Shown: piece by piece, positions 60,373 through 64,000 of the stretch | Numbering within the stretch: position 1 is the first letter of the stretch | Layout of the letters: each line of letters begins with the position of its first letter | Assembly (NCBI GenBank): GCA_937925605.1 | Contig: CALALV010000003.1 | Span: 5,552-69,551 of the forward strand | Origin: an uncultured Woeseia sp. | Lineage (GTDB): Bacteria > Pseudomonadota > Gammaproteobacteria > Steroidobacterales > Woeseiaceae | Direction: 5' to 3' | DNA: 64,000 nucleotides | Translations under genes and position numbers: made by a program | Notes under the pieces: generated by a model | Told to the model about the DNA's origin: nothing | Seen by the model: the letters and a program-made list of their open reading frames with translations, nothing else | The model's database searches: none

Positions 60373-60555
60373 TTTGGAACTCGCGGACGGTGTGTTCTAT
60401 GCTCCCGAGCGGTCAAAGACCTCGAGTGGCGAAGGCTGCTTCGACCTCAACACCAGCCGCTCAAGCGGCCGCTTTCGGGGTATCATCAACTTCCGTTAAT
60501 GACCCATACCCGCCGTTGGACGAAGCCTGTTTGTCTCGCTCAAGGAGAAGTCGAT

Positions 60556-61041
60556 ATGTTGCGAACGTTGACCGCAATTCTGACGATTCTTGCCGTCTCA
60601 ACAGTCGTCGCGCAGAGCGATGATCGAAGCACTGCTTTGAAGGCATTTTTCGCAGAGCTAGGCGCTGCCGCAGAGGCCGGTGACAGGGAAGGATATGAGG
60701 GCGCGTTCAATTCTGACGCTGTGATGTTCCTGCCGCATAGACCTCCTCTTCTCGGACAAGAATCAATCGGCGACTGGTTCGACATTTTCACGAAGCAGTT
60801 AGAACTCCAGATCGATTCTTACGAACAACAGCAAATTGACATTATTGGCGATGTTGCGATGGTACGCTCTCACGCGACCGGGCATTTCAGGAACAAAAAG
60901 TCAGGTGAACGGCTTCCCTTTGACCAGAAATACTTGGACGTCCTACGCTTCGAGGATGGCAGATGGCGGTTGGCGTACCATGTAGCCAGTAGCAATTCAT
61001 CCGCGCCGGGCCTATGGGAATCGGACTGGGAAGCCCATTGA
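60556..61041 (+). CDS. Exported SnoaL/NTF2-like protein
   Basis: The start at 60556 has AAGGAG nine bases upstream and a signal peptide (MLRTLTAILTILAVSTVVAQ). The 161-residue mature part has the SnoaL/DUF4440-type cone fold pattern: ALKAFFAELGAAAEAGD, AVMFLPHRPPLLGQESIGDWF, VAMVRSHATGHFRN, and YLDVLRFEDGRWRLAYHVAS. Members are small-molecule-binding or isomerase-like proteins. It is a single-gene cassette; the ligand is unknown. Confidence 0.85.
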   Translation: MLRTLTAILTILAVSTVVAQSDDRSTALKAFFAELGAAAEAGDREGYEGAFNSDAVMFLPHRPPLLGQESIGDWFDIFTKQLELQIDSYEQQQIDIIGDVAMVRSHATGHFRNKKSGERLPFDQKYLDVLRFEDGRWRLAYHVASSNSSAPGLWESDWEAH

Positions 61042-61147
61042 GCGAGAACCTGTTTCTCGCCGTGAATAGCTGCCCCGGTAATCCAGGCTAGAGTTTCCGC
61101 TACAAACCAATGCGGTCGGCCACGGGCTATTGATTTGGAGACCTACG

Positions 61148-61651
61148 TTGAAGAGGATCGACATCGGCTACACGGTTGCAACAATTGCAAATATTGGCGT
61201 CATAGTTGGCCTGGTATTTCTGGCATTCGAAGTTCGCCATTCTCGTATCGCCACCGAACTACAGACTATTGCTGATGTAAGGAGCGGGTGGTTTGCACTG
61301 AACGATGTCGTCGCCCGTGACACCGATGTGTCCCGAATCGTCATGACGGGGTTGTACAAGCCCGACGAACTCTCAACAGTAGAGGCAGCACAGTTCTCAA
61401 TGTACCTTAGGATGTTCGCGAACCAAGCCGAACGAGTTTGGAAGCATTACGAACTCGGGCTTATCCCAGAGGAGGAATACTTGGGAATGGTGGCCGAACT
61501 CGCGGCACTGATGAATACGCCGGGTGGTAAGAAATTTCGCGAGGCGGAACCGAGATTCGACGAGTGGTGGCTTGAGGACATTGAACCATTCTTCGGCCAA
61601 GAACCACCGATGAACCTTCTACTCGGCAGAGCCCCCTCTTCGATCGAATGA
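61148..61651 (+). CDS. Single-pass membrane protein of unknown function
   Basis: A TTG start with GGAGA upstream gives LKRIDIGYTVATIANIGVIV as the start of an N-terminal membrane helix (about 6-27). The 167-residue product has a soluble helical region (about 30-165) with several Trp and acidic residues. A TTG at 61130 is an alternative start. It is separated from its neighbours by palindromic gaps. No function is assigned. Confidence 0.65.
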   Translation: MKRIDIGYTVATIANIGVIVGLVFLAFEVRHSRIATELQTIADVRSGWFALNDVVARDTDVSRIVMTGLYKPDELSTVEAAQFSMYLRMFANQAERVWKHYELGLIPEEEYLGMVAELAALMNTPGGKKFREAEPRFDEWWLEDIEPFFGQEPPMNLLLGRAPSSIE

Positions 61652-61813
61652 GCGGTTGGCTGCTTCTGGCCGGAAACAGCCTCTAAAGACGCTGCGGGTG
61701 ACAGGCGACGTTCGGTGGGGTTTGGTTAGAATGACCCGGCTCGTCGGAAGCCGATTTGAACGTCAATACTGATTCGGCGGACTCGTGGACTAGCTCAGTT
61801 TTCAATTCGTGGA
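61652..61813. repeat. Palindromic cassette spacer
   Basis: Immediately after the stop, GGCTGCTTCTGGCCGGAAAC-AGCC is an imperfect inverted repeat (GGCTG-TTC-GGCC-GAA-CAGCC). A related GAGCGGCCGCTATTGGCCGG follows the amine oxidase gene near 63136-63155. These look like repeated palindromic 3' ends of single-gene units. Confidence 0.5.
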
Positions 61814-63127
61814 ATGACATTGCGACGCAGACAGGTTCTACAAGCATTGGCGGGAACGATGCTACCGTGTACGCTCGCTGCGTGCGACTCGAAGGAACCA
61901 GACGTTGTTGTTGTCGGTGCGGGCGCGGCAGGTCTCTCGACCGCGCGAACTCTCCTGGGCGCGGGGCTATCGGTCATCGTGCTGGAAGCGGAGGGCAGAA
62001 TCGGTGGGCGCGCGTTCACGGAGACGAAAACGTTCGGCTTCCCGTACGATCGTGGTTGCCATTGGCTGCATCATGCCAGCACAAACCCGTGGATCGCCTA
62101 TGGTCTCAATAATGGCTTTGATGTGCACCAGGACAACGGTGAGTCCTTCATTCTCGAAGATGGCCGTGCGTACCAAGGCAAAAAACTGAACGAGTTCGAA
62201 GAGGCGCTCGCATCGATTCTTGAGTCGGCTTGGAACAATTCTCGTGGTAAGCCCGACGCGCCGTTTTCTTCATATTTCGACGACGAAAACGTCTGGTCGC
62301 CAACCATAGAATCAATGATTGTCAACGATTGGTACGGGCTGGAGCTGTCGGATATTTCGACGGAATACATCATGCTGGAGGACGAGGACAATGACTGGCT
62401 CTGTGCTCAAGGCTTCGGTAGTCTTGTCGCACACTATGGTCGGAACCTTCCTGTCCGAACGAGTGTAGAGGTTAGACGAATCGACTGGAGTGGAACTGGC
62501 GTAAAGGTCCACACGACTGACGGGCTTCTAAGAGCGCGTGCCGTTGTTGTTACTGCGTCGACTGGAGTGCTGGCGTCGGATCAGATAGCGTTTTTGCCAT
62601 CCCTCCCAACACAAAAGGTCGAATCATTTAACGCTTTTCCGATGGGTAGCTACAATCATATCGCGTTGCGCTATTCGAACGATGTATTCGAGTTAGGTCC
62701 AAATGCTTACGTAGTTCCTTTCGCGACCGATAAACGAGAGGCCGGACTACTATCAAATGCAAACGGACGAAACCTGGTAATGATCTATGTCGGTGGCGAT
62801 TTGAGCTGGGAATTAGAGCGAATGGGCGTCGATGAGGCCATCAGTTATGGCGTCGATTACATCGACACACTGCTTGGAACTGACACACGAAAGAACTTCG
62901 TCAACGGAACGTTCACACTTTGGGGTCAAAATCGATGGACACTTGGCTCCTACGCCGCCGCCGCACCGGGTGGCTTATCGTTTCGTGAGGTCTTGAGGCA
63001 GCCTGTCGGTAACCGCATCTTCTTCGCCGGGGACGCCTGCCATACTGAGGGATCGTCAAGCGCGGCGCGCGCCTATGAAACCGGCATCGAGGCAGCGGCG
63101 AGTGTACTCAACGCAATACGAGTATAG
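61814..63127 (+). CDS. Flavin-containing amine oxidase, Tat-exported lipoprotein-like
   Basis: The 437-residue protein begins with a twin-arginine-like signal (LRRRQVLQALAGT) and a lipobox-like LAAC. A canonical FAD-binding fold follows (VVVGAGAAGLSTARTLLGAG, then a RIGGRA/FPYDRGCHWLH segment) and ends with GNRIFFAGDACH and the YETGIEAA helix. Relatives oxidise amines such as polyamines or amino acids. Position and signal suggest a periplasmic or membrane-anchored enzyme. The substrate is unknown. Confidence 0.88.
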   Translation: MTLRRRQVLQALAGTMLPCTLAACDSKEPDVVVVGAGAAGLSTARTLLGAGLSVIVLEAEGRIGGRAFTETKTFGFPYDRGCHWLHHASTNPWIAYGLNNGFDVHQDNGESFILEDGRAYQGKKLNEFEEALASILESAWNNSRGKPDAPFSSYFDDENVWSPTIESMIVNDWYGLELSDISTEYIMLEDEDNDWLCAQGFGSLVAHYGRNLPVRTSVEVRRIDWSGTGVKVHTTDGLLRARAVVVTASTGVLASDQIAFLPSLPTQKVESFNAFPMGSYNHIALRYSNDVFELGPNAYVVPFATDKREAGLLSNANGRNLVMIYVGGDLSWELERMGVDEAISYGVDYIDTLLGTDTRKNFVNGTFTLWGQNRWTLGSYAAAAPGGLSFREVLRQPVGNRIFFAGDACHTEGSSSAARAYETGIEAAASVLNAIRV

Positions 63128-63218
63128 CCACTGACGAGCGGCCGCTATTGGCCGGACTGAGCCGTTCGCGCAAATCGCCCTATGATTTCCTCTACAGGCC
63201 CATTGCAGACGTTCGCGA

Positions 63219-63866
63219 CTAAGTTTGGGCTCGCGGTAGTCCCGGGTCTGTAGTGGCGACGCTCGGGCGATCTTGGATGTCCTTCCACCACCGCGACAAC
63301 GAAGATCGTCCTGAAAGGACAGCGCTACCTTCGGATGTCATCGCAAAGTAAGACATCATTGGCACCAGGTGGAAATCGCAAAGCGAAAGACGATCGCCAA
63401 CAAGGAAATCGTGATCGCTGGACAGCTGTTCTATTGCATCAAGGACGCGTTCGGACTCCTTCAGACCGAGTCGCAATTCGGTCTCGTCCACGGGCTCCCC
63501 GAATCGCTGCCGGAATAGTCGCTGTGAGGCAACCTGCCGTACCATCGGCCAGTAGCCATAATTATCGATCACTGAGATGATTTGGGACATTCTGGCGCGC
63601 TGACGGGGGTCGTCGGGCTGAAGAGGAGAACCGCTAAAGTATTCATCGACATATCGCGTAATTGCGGACGTTTCGTAGAGGATGAAATCGTCGTGTACCA
63701 GGGCAGGCACGCGCAGAAACGGATGGAGCGCCCGGTACTGATCAGGGACGGGCTCCTGGAATGGGTCAACTTCAATGCGCGTGAACTTGACGCCTTTTTC
63801 CAGCAAAGCTATTTGCGCAATCCGGGTATATACGCTGTACCGATACCCGTGTAGCTCCACAGTCAC
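63219..63866 (-). CDS. Glutathione S-transferase family protein
   Basis: The 215-residue product has an N-terminal thioredoxin-fold GST domain with the glutathione-binding segment RVPALVHDDFILYETSAITRYVDE near 50-75 and a helical C-terminal domain with FLVGDRLSLCDFHLVPMM. There is no recognised catalytic Cys at the N-terminus; a Ser/Tyr in YRYSVYTR is the likely thiol activator. It is probably a cytosolic detoxification or reductase-type GST. It is a single gene. Confidence 0.9.
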   Translation of the reverse strand: MTVELHGYRYSVYTRIAQIALLEKGVKFTRIEVDPFQEPVPDQYRALHPFLRVPALVHDDFILYETSAITRYVDEYFSGSPLQPDDPRQRARMSQIISVIDNYGYWPMVRQVASQRLFRQRFGEPVDETELRLGLKESERVLDAIEQLSSDHDFLVGDRLSLCDFHLVPMMSYFAMTSEGSAVLSGRSSLSRWWKDIQDRPSVATTDPGLPRAQT

Positions 63867-63962
63867 CCAGGACTCCGGTCGACAAACTAAGGATGGCCTA
63901 AATACTACAGTGAAAAGTGGTTGATTGCTTCGGCTCGGCAGCGGTTGCGTATTCCACTGATT

Positions 63963-64000
63963 CCGGCCACCTGTTCCAGCTGAAGCCGGCCACTTGTTCC
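63963..64000. mobile_element. Possible IS21-like terminal repeats at the window edge
   Basis: CCGGCCACCTGTTCC (63963-63977) and CCGGCCACTTGTTCC (63986-64000) are near-identical repeats 23 bases apart, preceded by TGATTCCGGCCAC-type sequence. Multiple short repeats of this flavour are typical of IS21-family ends. The transposase, if any, lies beyond the window. Confidence 0.4.

Noticed and set aside
60390..60623. A small plus-strand frame upstream of the SnoaL-like gene
   Set aside because: Low-complexity Ser/Arg-rich sequence overlapping the real start region; no ribosome site.
61652..63200. Integron attC sites between the cassettes
   Set aside because: The palindromes lack the paired RYYYAAC and GTTRRRY boxes, and no integron integrase is seen; kept only as repeated palindromes.

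Overview
The window looks like chromosomal DNA of a high-GC (roughly two thirds G+C over the first 41 kb), free-living Gram-negative bacterium. It is most likely a gammaproteobacterium of the type that makes PEP-CTERM/exosortase surface proteins. The evidence is an outer-membrane TonB receptor, many lipoprotein signals, a GlrK-QseG-GlrR (QseEGF-like) set, Fur-type operators, Bfr/Bfd iron storage, and a PrsR-type sigma-54 regulator beside two PEP-CTERM proteins. No rRNA, tRNA or CRISPR array was recognised, so the species cannot be named.

Layout. 1-4.9 kb: a tightly overlapping cluster of receiver domains and histidine kinases. One hybrid kinase has lost its phospho-accepting histidine, and one GAF-kinase gene is interrupted by an in-frame amber codon. 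4.9-9.9 kb: a FAD-linked dehydrogenase, an aldehyde dehydrogenase, a lipoprotein and an arsenate-reductase-like phosphatase. 10-17.6 kb: two cyclic-di-GMP enzymes (a 7TM-PAS-GGDEF protein and a multi-PAS GGDEF-EAL protein) around a glutamate-cysteine ligase-like gene and an N-formylglutamate amidohydrolase-like gene. 18-20.6 kb: a lipoprotein and a large secreted metalloprotease. 20.8-25.5 kb: galE and the GlrK-QseG-GlrR phosphorelay. 25.6-28.8 kb: a Fur-type iron block (TonB receptor, bacterioferritin-associated ferredoxin, bacterioferritin). 28.8-37.8 kb: PrsR, two PEP-CTERM proteins that share a promoter architecture, a di-haem cytochrome, a membrane-anchored TPR regulator and a beta-helix lipoprotein. 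37.9-41.5 kb: an acyl carrier protein, a condensation-domain protein and a two-domain hydrolase, probably one biosynthetic cassette.

At about 41.8-42.1 kb there are 52-bp direct repeats and a 62-bp perfect hairpin. Beyond them the composition falls visibly toward even GC/AT and the content becomes accessory (42.1-58.6 kb). This island carries a GIY-YIG-type protein; a prokaryotic ubiquitin-like conjugation operon (beta-grasp modifier, E1-like ThiF enzyme with an N-terminal extension, cysteine-rich DUF6527-type protein) divergent from an XRE repressor-ImmA/IrrE protease pair; an OLD-family ATPase-nuclease; a duplicated-HTH regulator divergent from a four-gene operon with one intact and one degenerate giant tyrosine recombinase; a secreted protein; and an XRE regulator convergent with an endonuclease/exonuclease/phosphatase-family enzyme. 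A second, short integrase lies at 59.7 kb. It is followed by single-gene cassettes (SnoaL-like protein, membrane protein, Tat-exported amine oxidase, glutathione S-transferase), and possible IS21-like terminal repeats reach the window edge.

The most interesting candidate system is the ubiquitin-like operon at 43.8-47.0 kb. Its intergenic region carries two matching 19-bp operators, and the adjacent XRE-ImmA pair resembles the protease-triggered switches of mobile elements. The inferred logic is that a stress or infection signal activates ImmA, the XRE repressor is cleaved, and the modifier, E1 and zinc-protein genes are released. The paired-recombinase operon next door, with two perfect palindromic operators, is a second candidate.
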